64,000 nt of DNA. Source: Spirometra erinaceieuropaei. Lineage: Eukaryota; Platyhelminthes; Cestoda; Diphyllobothriidea; Diphyllobothriidae. The notes under the pieces were generated by a model. The model was not told the DNA's origin, searched no databases, and saw only the letters and a program-made list of their open reading frames with translations. The stretch lies in NCBI GenBank assembly GCA_902702965.1, contig CACRXP010000437.1, forward strand, positions 268,437 to 332,436. The letters are read 5' to 3'. How positions within the stretch are numbered: position 1 is the first letter of the stretch; each line of letters begins with the position of its first letter. The position numbers and the translations under genes were made by a program. Below are positions 11,369 through 22,300 of the stretch, in pieces.

Positions 11369-14300
11369 CATCAGCTCATCAGCCAATTCTGTTTGCTTCT
11401 CTAACTGCACGGACGGCAGCATCAACCATTGCTGACACTCCGAGCGACTAAGCCTGCCCGTACACCGATCCGGCTGTTTTGTCGCCTGCTACACTGTCAA
11501 CCCTTAGCATCGTTCGTTGTCTGAGCTGGGGGGAGGGGGGGGGGAGGGTTGTAGGCCATATTCTTTGCCGGCCTTTTGCCCACAGATGTCATTCACGGCA
11601 TGCTGTGACATGAGTCATAAAATCATCTATTCGCCCAAATACTGCAGTAGCGACGCCAGGCGATGACGAATATCAGTTAATTGATCAATCAGTTAACCTG
11701 TGATGAGCTCTCACAAGCCTCCCGTTCTGGTTGGCTGACACAAGCCACTGAAGGGCAGGCAACACTCCGTACTTTCTACGACAGCCCTTCACAATGAACA
11801 TTTACCGACGTTTCCCGGTTCTGTTCCTATACAGGACAGGACAAGTGACTTGGGGTATTTAAGGACGGTAATTATCTTATCTGCAAAAATATATCCAAAC
11901 AACGGGTTTCACTGGTGAGAAAGCATATATTTCGAGGAAATATTCTTCAGTGAGAGTGAAATATAAACACCAGCCTCCTGAATTCCATGGTTACATGGTT
12001 ATTAATCACTTTCGTTGTCCAGAGGGTTGCATTTGATCATCAACATCAGGGACGATATTTTTGACAATCTGTTCACTATATTATTTTCTCTGGACTACAA
12101 TGCTTCTGATAACGTTTGGCGATCCACCCTGAACATGACGTATTTTAAAGCATGCCCACATGGTGGCAACGTGACACATAAGGCCACAGGAAATGAAAAG
12201 GTGATAACATTATACGGGAACATTATAGTATGTACTCCAACTGATATTGTACAATATTCAGTCATAACGACGCATGGTGTCTGCAAAAAAGTTTCGGTGC
12301 TTTTACGACTCACGGCTTATTAGGAAATGAATAGTCTAGAAAGGTTTGCGTTAATACTGGATAACATTATTGGCGGTTGGTTCTGCTGATATCGTTCTCG
12401 CAGTCATTATGACCAATGCTCAACAATGGGAACTGAGTGGTTATGGGAGCGGTCCATGTGTTACTTCCAGATGTGGTGGCGGTTATATTTCGATCTACCA
12501 TAGGCTTCGACCCAAATAACTTTTAACCAAGGAGAGGTCTATCAACGGAAGATTAGGACAATATTACTGCGGTGGACCACAAGGAAAAGAGGTTGATTCA
12601 GTCGTTACAGACGGATCCTGACATACGGCAGCGATGCGGGGAAAAAGCAGGCAAGGTCTGATACCCCCGCGGCCAATTTATACGGATGGACTATTTGAAG
12701 AAGTTTATAAGCCAAGGCCTACGTGTTCGCCTACAGAGAACACCGCCAGAAACATAAGCGATGATATGGCAAACCATGGCATACATAAAGGACGTTTCGG
12801 AGGGGACCAAACGTATTGCTGCGGAACCAGATTTTGGAATTGCCCATCGGCACAGAGCTTACATACGCAACAGTTTCATAAAAATCAAAGACTGATGAAA
12901 GTCGAGAAAACAGTCAAGTGTGGCGTATTGTTTCCCGTGTCTAATCGGGCCCCATAATTATATAGATCAGACGGAGCGCATACCCGGGTCGCACGTACAT
13001 GAACATAGGCCGGCTGTGCGACGGAGTGGCTTCTTATCGCCAGCGGACCCCGCAATTTCGAAACGGGTTATGAGTTTAATTTCGTAGCTACCAAGGTAAT
13101 CTCCCACACTGGAAAAAAAACGCGCTGAGAATTGATTGATGCCCGGGTTTCGGGTGGGAACTCAGTCAATCAATGTATCCATCTGGCGACGGCATACAGA
13201 GCCTTGCGCAGCCACCTCTAACACCCATGTCACTGATCGCTGATTGGCAAACACCGCTGCTACTGTCCGCCGTTCCATCGCTGCTGCCTTTTACCTTTGA
13301 CAATGAACGAGTTCGAAAGCTCAGGTGAATAAACTAGTCGTTCTGGTACACGACCGATCATCTTCTTTTTAGTCATAACAGTTTCTGAACTATTCGACAT
13401 TATGCATTACTTCAAATGCCATAGGCGTATCAAGCAAGCGCTTTCCACGTCAAGACAACTAAAGTTCCTATAACGTTTTTCTCATCGTCGCAATTCGTCG
13501 CTAAGAAGTTTTATTTTCGGTTTTTATGCGTATTGGCGGGTTCCTGATATTGCTCAACGAACATATCTCAGTACCTTAAGCCATTTGATGAATTGTTGTG
13601 TAAGCCTTTGGATGTATTATCGGAGAGTCTCTCTAAAATGGATAGTGTGCTCTGCTAACCTAGCACCTAGACAGCTTTATTTTAAATAACAAGATCGGGC
13701 GTCCACGTCGCCCAGAGTTTGAAAGTTTTTTTTTATAGAAATGTATCATTAAGAGATACGGACCCAGTGTGCTCCTAAGAAATTACAATCTACAATTTGT
13801 GCTGGGTGACAGAGACAAAGAGCCCCTTTATTTCAAGTCTATGTTTACTTATAACTTCATATTTTTCTGTGGAGTAAGGCACAGGTGCCTTTGAAAAAGA
13901 GGTGAAAGATGAGTTCTCTGTGTGGTTAGGAAATAGTCAAACGCAAACAGTCTCCATTTCTATTCTGGCACATAAGATCGATGAAGGTAATCTTAGATTT
14001 GCGACTGACGCCTTTATGGCGATTAATGGGATTTCGACTAGCTGGTCGAAGGCACTCCTCAACGCGTCCATCAACAGTCGCAACGAAACCCATTCGTCAA
14101 GAGAACACACTTTTCTGCCTGCTAACTAGTTTTTCGGAGGTAACACACATCAGGGCCTAGTGTACGTCCACTTTATGCCGGCCTAGCTTGTCGAGCCTGA
14201 TGCGTACTCTCCCATTTCCGTCCATAATTCCATTCCCATTAACGCAAATCCCATTACTGCACCAACTGCCTTCTTCCTGCATATGCTCCCTAATCACTCA

Positions 14301-14846
14301 TGAACAAATGTTGATGTAGATTCCAACTGTTTGACCAGTTGGGCAATTTTGATGGCTCGCTGAATTGTTGCCAAAAATGGGTTTTCCAGAGTCTGCCGTC
14401 GCCGTTCTCAGGTCGAAAGCTAGTTGCGCGTCGCAGTCAATGGGAACCGACTGCAAAATCAACGACTTTCATAAGCCGAGAATGTAAATAATTATGCGAT
14501 GGAATCAACTCTATAAGTTTCCATGAACCTCAGGGGGACATTTTACTGCTATCGCAGATAGAAAAGAGGGACAAGGAAGCAGTAAAAAAGTCTTCTGCAA
14601 CGGTCGGAAAATTCCACAGATTCCCCCTAGAATTATCGCAATATCAAAATACCACAGAAATTGGAATTTTGGGGGTATATACATATGACCACTATATAAA
14701 TTAGATTGTTTTCTAAATGTCAGTTCAGTTTAAATCATTGTACTTCATGCATAATTTATAAGCTTTTTACACTACCTGTGGAGTTACCAATGCGGACACT
14801 CGTGATCAATATATGAAACTCATTTGACCTAGTTGCGAGTAAGTCG
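11369..14846. other. No recognisable gene
   Basis: Frames at 12015-12323 and 12634-12957 (102 and 107 codons, plus) and 13902-14129 were read and show no known domain. A small inverted repeat (ATTGATTGA ... TCAATCAAT) flanks ~26 bases near 13131-13174. Otherwise nothing was seen, apart from the G-run listed separately. Confidence 0.4.
11528..11548 (+). repeat. G-run (G6-A-G10-A-G3)
   Basis: This is a nearly pure purine tract with enough G runs to fold as a G-quadruplex. It lies about 160 bases downstream of the adapter sequence, so its exact length should be treated as uncertain. Confidence 0.6.
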
Positions 14847-14849
14847 ACG

Positions 14850-14932
14850 GTCTAGATGGGATTCGAACGCACGATATAAAGAACAAGGCTTGAGAACAGT
14901 CAACTCCCCAAATACCTGAGCTACAAGGCTCC
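14850..14932 (-). repeat. tRNA-like sequence, copy 1 (tRNA-derived SINE head or pseudo-tRNA)
   Basis: Read on the minus strand it has a box A-like TAGCTCAG and a box B-like GTTCGAATC about 50 bases apart. A D-stem can form (GCTC with GAGT). The T-arm is GTGCG-TTCGAAT-CCCAT with one mismatch, and there is an extended variable region. The acceptor stem pairs at only about four of seven positions and the anticodon stem is weak, so it is not a functional tRNA. It is the same type as the copy at 15128-15209, which lies in the opposite orientation. Confidence 0.6.
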
Positions 14933-15127
14933 ATCTGGGGGTCCTGACTCGTATCATATATGGTTCAAGTTAGTCGCTCAGCCTATCTCGACCTATAGAA
15001 TCTACCAATTCTGATTTATCAAGTTGAACACCTAAGCAGGATTGCCTAAGTAGTCAATCTAGAATCCAACCGATGACTGCCAGACTCACTTACTTAGTAG
15101 ATGTGATTAAACTCGGGGTTCGCTCTG

Positions 15128-15209
15128 GGCCTCATAGCTCAGATAATCAGAAAAAGGGCTGTACTCAAGCCTTGTCCTTGCATTTGTTGGATCGAATTCC
15201 ACTGAGGCT
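15128..15209 (+). repeat. tRNA-like sequence, copy 2 (class II tRNA pseudogene or SINE head)
   Basis: The acceptor strands GGCCTCA and TGAGGCT pair along all seven positions (one G-T). The anticodon stem GGGCT/AGCCT encloses a seven-base loop GTACTCA, which would give anticodon ACT (Ser-type). A 13-base variable region is followed by a T-arm with loop ATCGAAT, placed exactly seven bases before the end. The D-stem start GCTC has no partner, and the D region is A-rich. The long variable arm suggests descent from a Ser/Leu-type tRNA. The damaged D-arm and the presence of a second copy nearby favour a tRNA-derived SINE or a pseudogene. Confidence 0.6.
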
Positions 15210-16193
15210 TCCTAAGTTGAGTAATTGGATGATAGGAAATTTTTATATCGGCTGAAGCACCTATTATTTCAAATACATCTGAGTTATGTGGCTTTTGATT
15301 CACAAGAAAGCTGCAGCTTTAATTTCTCGAATCGAAACAGTTGGAAGGTCGGTGAGCGTTTCACTTAAAACAAACAAACTGAAGGTTTGGCTAAAAGTTT
15401 ATACTTACGCTTCGACGATATTTAAGCAAGCTGGCTTTGCCATAATTAGTTGTTTATATGTATGCGTGCGTTGCGGTAACGTCATTCTTCTTCAAGCGAA
15501 AATTTTGGGCCGCAGACTCACGTCCATATTTTGCGTCGTAAGAATATCAGAAAATGATTCAGTTATTTTCTTTAAGTTTGTGAAAAAGTAGACGTCATGC
15601 GACCAGAATGCCAAAAATACATATATATGTCAATTAATCCGTGTCCTCCTTGTGTTCTTTACCCATAGTAAGACAACAATACCATATTAATTTTCCTTAA
15701 CTACCCTAATTTCGTGCATGTTTCAATATTTTGCCAGACATTTTGCCCCATCCGAGCTTACCTATTATCCCAGTAAGAAACAACATTACGGGAAGTGTTT
15801 TCTTCTTGTCAGACTGCGGCAACTGGTAGACTAAAAAGGCTGAAAGATATCTTTATTATGGAGGACGTAACGACTTTAAATTCACATCCGGTAGCTTCTA
15901 TCCAAAAAACGGCCAGCAAAAAAATTTGAATGCACAGGCTCACCGTGTACAAAGAGAAAAAAGGTTGGGAAGAAGCTTCCTATAAGTAGTAACTATGACC
16001 CGTGAAAGTCTAAATAAACATGCGTTCGCGCACTGGTTCCAAGTACAGCGGGATTTGGGTACAAATGAAAGAACCCAGCGAAGCCCTGTGTTTTTCGCGC
16101 TTTTTTTCCGGTAAAGGGCAAATTAATAACGTCATCTCTCAGGATATTTATCACGCCTCTATAGATATGTGATTGTATCTCAAAAAGTCAAAC
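15210..16193. other. No recognisable gene
   Basis: The 15286-15591 plus frame (101 codons) has no domain I recognise. This stretch may contain the promoter or an upstream exon of the candidate gene at 16194, but no definite TATA or splice signal can be assigned by eye. Confidence 0.4.
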
Positions 16194-16742
16194 ATGTGTG
16201 TATTTCCCTTCTATGCTTGGCTAACAATCCTATTCAGGCTAAGGTTCAGCACCGCTGATTCAGACACCACGGTCTGTTCGTCAACACCATTCTTGGAGAA
16301 ACTTAAAGAGGCAAGTCTTCCGCCAAATGAAGTCATCGGATATTCTGATCTCATGTCCCTCATTACTTCTATTCCTCAGGGTCTGGCGGCTGAAACCATC
16401 GAATTACCCCCCCCCCCATATTCGGCGCTGAGACTTTGTCTGGGCAGACTAGTTAGCTGCGTGGGGAGCGCGCAGACGAACACTGTTTACATTGTCAGTG
16501 TAGGTGAGCCAGATGGTCGAGTAATTACCACGTCAAAATCCAACAGGGATGATGAGATTACAACAATGAATGAATCAGATGCCGACAATAAGGCGAGGAA
16601 AATCGTCCTTAATGAAGGGGAGAGCCGTTATTTCCCAATGGTCCGCGGTAGCGTGGCAACTGCGTCCTATAAATACTCCGTACCCTTTTACATTAGTTAT
16701 CCGTATCTGATGGTGGGTTCAAGCATAAATCCAAAACGTTAG
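16194..16742 (+). CDS. Candidate secreted protein of unknown function (single exon or last exon)
   Basis: An open frame of 182 codons from the ATG at 16194; the frame extends seven codons further upstream without an ATG. The first ~20 residues (MCVFPFYAWLTILFRLRF, then STA) are hydrophobic with one basic pair and could be a signal peptide cleaved before DSDTT. The rest is mixed and polar, with a PPPPY stretch at about residue 75 encoded by a run of 11 C bases, and an acidic/Asn-rich middle. I recognise no family. Support for a real gene is the length, which is unusual here outside retroelements, and two AATAAA motifs 3 and 40 bases after the TAG. An alternative is that the coding part starts after a splice acceptor such as the CAG near 16237. 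A retropseudogene or chance frame remains possible, and an error in the C-run would shift the frame. Confidence 0.45.
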   Translation: MCVFPFYAWLTILFRLRFSTADSDTTVCSSTPFLEKLKEASLPPNEVIGYSDLMSLITSIPQGLAAETIELPPPPYSALRLCLGRLVSCVGSAQTNTVYIVSVGEPDGRVITTSKSNRDDEITTMNESDADNKARKIVLNEGESRYFPMVRGSVATASYKYSVPFYISYPYLMVGSSINPKR

Positions 16743-16745
16743 GTT

Positions 16746-16788
16746 AATAAAGTGTCTACTTCTTTTGGCTGTAAAGTCTTCTAATAAA
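16746..16788 (+). promoter_or_regulatory. Two AATAAA polyadenylation signals
   Basis: AATAAA occurs at 16746-16751 and again at 16783-16788, the second running into an A-rich tract. Their position directly after the stop codon of the 16194 frame is what a short 3' UTR would look like. In AT-rich DNA the motif is also common by chance. Confidence 0.4.
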
Positions 16789-19354
16789 AAAAAACCTAAA
16801 ATGCGCTTTTCTGCCTCCTTTAGCCTCCACTGGGATATTTTGCTACGATCTGTCTTGCAGAAATAATCAGGAGTTTTCTCGTGCCCTTAAAATAGATGGA
16901 ATTCTTGGACTAATCAACAGCAGGGACTAATCAAAGAGGCAGCTTTTCTTTCAGGGGGACATTCGCGAAAAACGTGGCTTCCTTAACTAACTCATTTTAA
17001 TGGCCCGCGGCAGTCATACGGTAAAGTGTAGACAGCCAATCTTATCGCACCTGCATTGTGCTAATTTCCCGGTTTCCGAAAGACATGTTCATTTTTTTCC
17101 GAAATTACTAATGATGTGGATGTTCCAGTGAGTCATTTTACACGCCAGACAGGAGTTGTAACGTAAAAACCTCCTATTAGTCACCATTAATGTATCGTTT
17201 TTACATAAAAACAATGTCTCGTCAGTAAAACTACTGTGTATCTTGGTTTTGAGGGATTTTATTCTACCGGGTTGACTGTGTTTAAGAATTGGATAGGTGT
17301 ATGAACGTCCTTTCACGTTCATAAGTCAGAGAATAAGTTGAAGCGCGTATTCTGCTTAACATAATTCAACCGGCAGTTAACCATTTGAGACACTCATTAT
17401 TCCCTATTATTTATAAATTTGGCTAAAATTATGCACAAACCAACATTCAGTCAAAGAAACTGTAATATGCATTCGGCAAATATCTCTAGTTGTTTCATAC
17501 TTACCAACTGGCTCGAATGCACTGAAAAACGCGCTCAAAGAATAAAATTATGAATGAAAATCTACGATATGAAGAAGGGTTTAAAAGTTACGTGCTGTAA
17601 TATAAACTCATCGTAACAACTACTTGAAAAGTGCTTCTGCCTTGAATCACAAACCAAAAAATACACTCGAGTATCTTTAGTTTCACAACCAAAATCAGGC
17701 TACGGTTAACTGCCAACGAAATGTTCCCTGTTTCATCTTTTGACCGTTTCCTAACCTTTAAAGTTACTTAAAATACGTAAAAACAGCCGAAGATGTCAAA
17801 ACGCATGGTCATTTTAGTAGAATGTTATGCAGAACTTATCCTGTTTACTAACCCAAACAATTTAATTAAACAAAATCGTTAGAACGCATCCGTAGTCAAT
17901 TAGCGTGCATGTTGTACGCACAAACTCCCGTTAGGCTCCTCTAAACTTGATGCACTTTCGCGGCGGTAATGTCATATTAAAGACAGATGAAATGCGTAGC
18001 GTCGATTTTTCGCTCCCACATGCGCAGAGGCTTGTGCGAAACTCTATATTTAAATAAAATTTAGGTGTAGACGAACCTAAAACGCACCTTAGTACGTACG
18101 TGACCCGACTGTACGTTTTTCTTATGTTTTATCTTTTACGAATTCCCCGTGACTTATGCCCTCTACTCTCGAAGGCATTATAACAACCGACGGTTTGTTT
18201 CGATCTGTTTTGCTGATAAAATCTTCTACATGAGTGGCATTTTATAAATAGATGAATGCAGTTTCTCAAGGAAAAGGGACTGATATATCTTTCTACCACG
18301 CAATGTTCTCCTAGAGCCCTCGCTAAAGACGTCGGCGGCTGGCAGATGGGATCTCACTGCCAATTGATGCACAGAAAAATTGTTGTCTCGGTCATAAGAC
18401 AGTTAGTATTTTAAAAAAGTGTCCTGGGACACAGAGTTAGCCAACTTTCATAACAAACAACAGTTGCTTCTCCTCCAAACGGTTGGATTATTCGGTCACC
18501 ATTTTTTGACTCAGGGATTAGATTCAAAAGGCGACTATCATTATTCAATACCTTTTTATTTCTCGGGTTTAACACTTGCCGCATACTAATTACTCCTTCC
18601 TCCTATACGGCCTGATTTTTCATTATCATCGTTATGGCCGCTCTTTGTTCTTGTATAGTCGTCGAACTGTTTTCTAAAGGCCCATGAAACTGCTGTCACA
18701 TAATTGTTCGTCGGTTATGGCATGACGGTTGTTTACTAGCGAAATAGGAAGGGACATTCTAGGGTTTTCTTACGTTTCTGCTAAAATCGCATTTTGAAGG
18801 GTTCGTCCGGTTACATTTTGAGGATAGTTATACAATTACGCAACGCGGGCGGTAGCTAGACATCAACTAGCTTGAAATTTCAAAAGCCGCAACTACGATT
18901 CTATTAAAACTCGGCAACCACTTCTTTTTAATAGCTGCCGCCCACTAAGACCTTCTACCAAATCTGAAAACCTTACCGTAAGTTTTTGATAAAACAAAGA
19001 GGTTTAAACCGTCGTCTTTGTGCTGTAGATTAAGCAAAACAATCATCGCTGATAAAAAATTGAAACAGAAAGTCTGGACTAGTCTCTGAAATTTTAATTT
19101 TGGGCTAATCGGACACTTTCCTCCAATCTGCATTGAATTGGTTTACTAGCATCTTGAAGACAGTTAACCATTTAAGAGCAGCACCGAAATGTCCGTTATT
19201 GAATTTGATGGATAGCTCCGTCGGACTGAGAGAGAGAGGGGGAATTCGCTTCGTTTTGAAATTATGAATTCTAAATTTTTGACAAATGGGTTTCATTTAC
19301 TGTGGACAGCAAATGAGTCAAAAAATCACTTAAAAGTCAAAAAAAGTTTTGCCC
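16789..19354. other. No recognisable gene
   Basis: AT-rich, with only short frames (17089-17322, 18945-19296 minus) and no domain or repeat I can identify. Confidence 0.45.
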
Positions 19355-19807
19355 AAAAATGAACTATTATTATGGGGACAGTTCGAGTCTTTGCATCTGC
19401 ATTTCTCTCCCGTCACACTTAAGATATTGCGTCAGGAATGGCAGTACAGAATGTTGGTATGCCGATGTACGACAAGAGATAAGTCGAAAGCCAGGACGCA
19501 TGGGGCAGGGAGGCCTCGCAGAGATTAGTTCAGAGTGCAGGAGGTGGGCAACGTCATTCAAAATTAAGCCATCAAATTGCCTGACCGTTTTGAGATGTCA
19601 TTGTAGGATAATACCGACTAAAGAGAGAAAGGAAACACGGGCAGCAGAAGGGAATATTCAAGGGGCTCGTTTTATAATTAGGGGATATTTTTTGAACAGA
19701 GCAGGAAAAATTACAGGAGAGCAGTATAGAGTAAGAGGAAGAATGCAGGCATCTATGAATCGCCAGATAAAGGCTCGATGTGTGTAATAGGAACGTAAAC
19801 GACGGTT

Positions 19808-20137
19808 TTAATAAAGAAGTTTACGAACTTTAGTGATAAGAAACTCACTATGGAGGGAAAATGAAAGATTTGATGACGAAGTACCGCTAAGGCATCTGAA
19901 AGACGATACCTCGTTGGGAAGGATGTCTAAGGATTCAGGACTAGGAGAGGGCCGCAGTCGGAAAATATACTGAACTGATTTTTGATTGTTCATTAGGAGA
20001 CTATTTCCCTCCGACCATACTGAGACATGGTCGGGACCATCCTCCAGAGATTTGATATATGTCCGATTTTTGAAAGGATGTCCAACAAATACATCATCAG
20101 CATACTTAACAAATAGACAGTCATTTGGGGATCTCAA
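19808..20137 (-). pseudogene. LINE family 1 reverse transcriptase palm remnant
   Basis: The minus frame contains FVKYADDVFVGHP, the catalytic YADD block of LINE reverse transcriptases, at residues 9-21. Directly upstream, in another frame (about 20300-20140), the translation gives LGDYFTSHNQFVQSGKRKS and DLRSPNDCLF, the blocks that normally precede YADD. Further upstream (about 20600-20330) there is only weak similarity to the first palm blocks, with several stops. The frame ends at 19808, and downstream C-terminal sequence is scrambled. This is a dead copy of the enzyme that copies element RNA into DNA. Confidence 0.75.
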
Positions 20138-21527
20138 ATCATCATTGCGGAGGGAGTGGAGGTGAGAGGGAAAATTTGAGTCTTGAAGACTTTCACAGTC
20201 ATTGGGAAGGACCGCAGATTTCCGCTTGCCTGATTGGACAAATTGATTGTGGGAAGTAAAATAGTCGCCAAGCCGAGCGACAACTCAGCCTAGAGAGCCG
20301 CACGCGGATGCTTTGGAAAGGAGAAGAGGACAAAGGGGCAGTACTGAAGGCGGAGGAGTAGTCAAGAAAAGCACATGCATACTCACGGCATCCCTTATCT
20401 AGTTCTTTTATGACGGAGTAGACCGAAAGAACAACAGTAACTAGGGTGCTACTTTCGGCTTTATATTCGAATTGTAAAGGACCGAGAAATACTGGAAGAG
20501 AAGGACTTTATAATACCTGAGGCAACTCTCTCTACAAGCTTTAATAGTTCGAAAGGCCAGGCAATTGGTCGAAAAGATTAAGGACCAAAAGTTGCGAATT
20601 TTTAAGGATAAGAGTGATTCTCACTGTACGCTAGGCGTCAGGTATCTTGGACTTGATGAAGTACATGTTAACAAGGTGCATTATGCTCGGGGCTATTTGA
20701 GAACAACAAGATTTAAGAAGAAATGTGAAACACCATCCGTTCTGACATTTGCTGATCCCCGGACCTTTTAAGGTGTTTCTCTATTTTTGCCACAGACACG
20801 CGGGGAAAGACACATGGTAGTAGGGAAATGTCGTCTGAAGGAAGATGGGATCCGTTTTGACTAAAAATAAAATATTTTTTTCAAAAAGTCTAAATCAGCA
20901 TCCACGTATGCTACGATGGCCAGTGAGTCGCTTAAGATTCTTCCAAATTTAAATAGAGGAAAAGAGAAAGGGGGCGAGGAAGAACAGGTAAAAGATGACT
21001 GACAACTAGGCCATTTAGTCTGGCAAGCTCTGTTTTTATTAAGATGGTAACGTCTTTAAGGTTGTCACGTAAGCCTGGCTTGTAGAGGGGATTCCTTTTT
21101 GAGTCTTAAGAATTTTAGATAGGGAGAATAACTTATATCCGGTCTTACCATAACAGTAGCAAGAGTACAGCAAATATCAAAAATTTCATTTAAAAACTTT
21201 GTAAGGTAGCTAGGACATGATTCGGCATTCGGTTGTTTAAAGATATGATACACAAGTCTGAAGCCGGCGGCTGTTGTGCGGACGTGTTGCCAACCGTAAC
21301 TTTTTATTCAGGCTTGATAAAGAGTGCACGTTTGGAGATGGAGTAAATTTCCGGAAGACCCAATTACGTACAATGATATGAACCTGACGACGGAGCCCTA
21401 CTTTTAACAAAAAAGTTTGAGATGGTTGGTCAAATTGTGATAAAGAAAGACATCAGCGCGAGTGTTGAAAGTGGCAAGATCATCAAAGCCTAAAAGCTTG
21501 AGGAGACGTAGATTCACACGATTAAAA

Positions 21528-22010
21528 TCACTGCAGGAAACTATGGCAACTGTTTATGAAAAAAGTGGAAAACCAGACTAGAGCACCTCCACAGGTAGAG
21601 GGAAGGGTATAAATGCTAACTAATATAATGTCTTTAAAAGTGCTCAACGAACGGGGCTTGCACATAATAGCGGTAAGGTCTAGCCTATAATCAGAGGAAG
21701 AAAATAAGTGCTTACAATTTCTGCACAAATTGCGGTTTACAAAAATAGCAACGTCTCCAGCTCTGGCACAAGATGAAAACTGTCTATCCGTCCTAAGCAA
21801 AAGAAAGACGGAGGAGCAATTAATTGCGTATCAACATCATCATTTAACCACGTCTTCTGAAGACAAATCCCTTCAGTCCTGCTGTGTTTTTCAACATAAG
21901 TAGCTGCATATTGTGGGCTTTGTTGAAGATCGAACGAACATTGGCCGACATGAAGGCTGGAATCGATAATTTTTTGGCTTACATTTGAGTGCAAGTTGCA
22001 AACCGCACTG
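21528..22010 (-). pseudogene. LINE family 1 apurinic-type endonuclease remnant
   Basis: Two overlapping minus frames (22294-21737 and 21800-21528) carry consecutive pieces of an APE-like endonuclease that nicks target DNA for retrotransposition. The first ends with KTWLNDDVDTQLIAPPSFFC. The usual catalytic Glu of the ETWL motif is replaced by Lys here. After a frame change the second continues with GDVAIFVNRNLCRNC and DLTAIMCKP, matching the block order of the family. The change of frame near 21790 and the lost Glu show that this copy is not functional. Confidence 0.75.
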
Positions 22011-22300
22011 GCGTTTTTTCCGCTGCATAGGCTTTTTTGATGCAAATGTGATGAAGTTAGCGTAGAACGATCACATATACGATATACTGACCGAAAAATG
22101 CAGCTGTTTGTATCATGAACGGTCGCCAGTGAAATTGTCGATTTACTTCCCTTCAAAAAAGTGTCAGTGTTCTGTAGGGATAACCTCATGATATTTTTCC
22201 AGACAAACAAGGGATTTAAAAAAGTTAAATATATCGAAGGGAAATAGGCAGGGTAATGTGCAGTTTCAAAAATCCACACGTGAATGGGGAGCAACGAAAA

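Larger units (their letters stand above)
19355..22300 (-). mobile_element. Decayed APE-type non-LTR retrotransposon (LINE family 1)
   Basis: Read on the minus strand, from high to low coordinates, the order is endonuclease (about 22010-21500), linker, reverse transcriptase (about 20600-19810), then a 3' portion ending near 19355. Recognisable pieces are separated by frameshifts and stops, so no complete protein remains. The order endonuclease then reverse transcriptase and the KYADD motif identify an APE-type LINE of the broad CR1/Jockey/L2 group; the clade is not certain. The last ~700 bases recur at 26190-26440, 26888-27445 and (inverted) 30940-31545, which defines the family's 3' end. The sequence above 22010 may be a remnant of the 5' part but is not recognisable. 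Confidence 0.8.

Noticed and set aside
12634..12957. 107-codon frame with several Cys and Pro
   Set aside because: No signal peptide, domain or regulatory context. The length is within chance for a 64 kb window.
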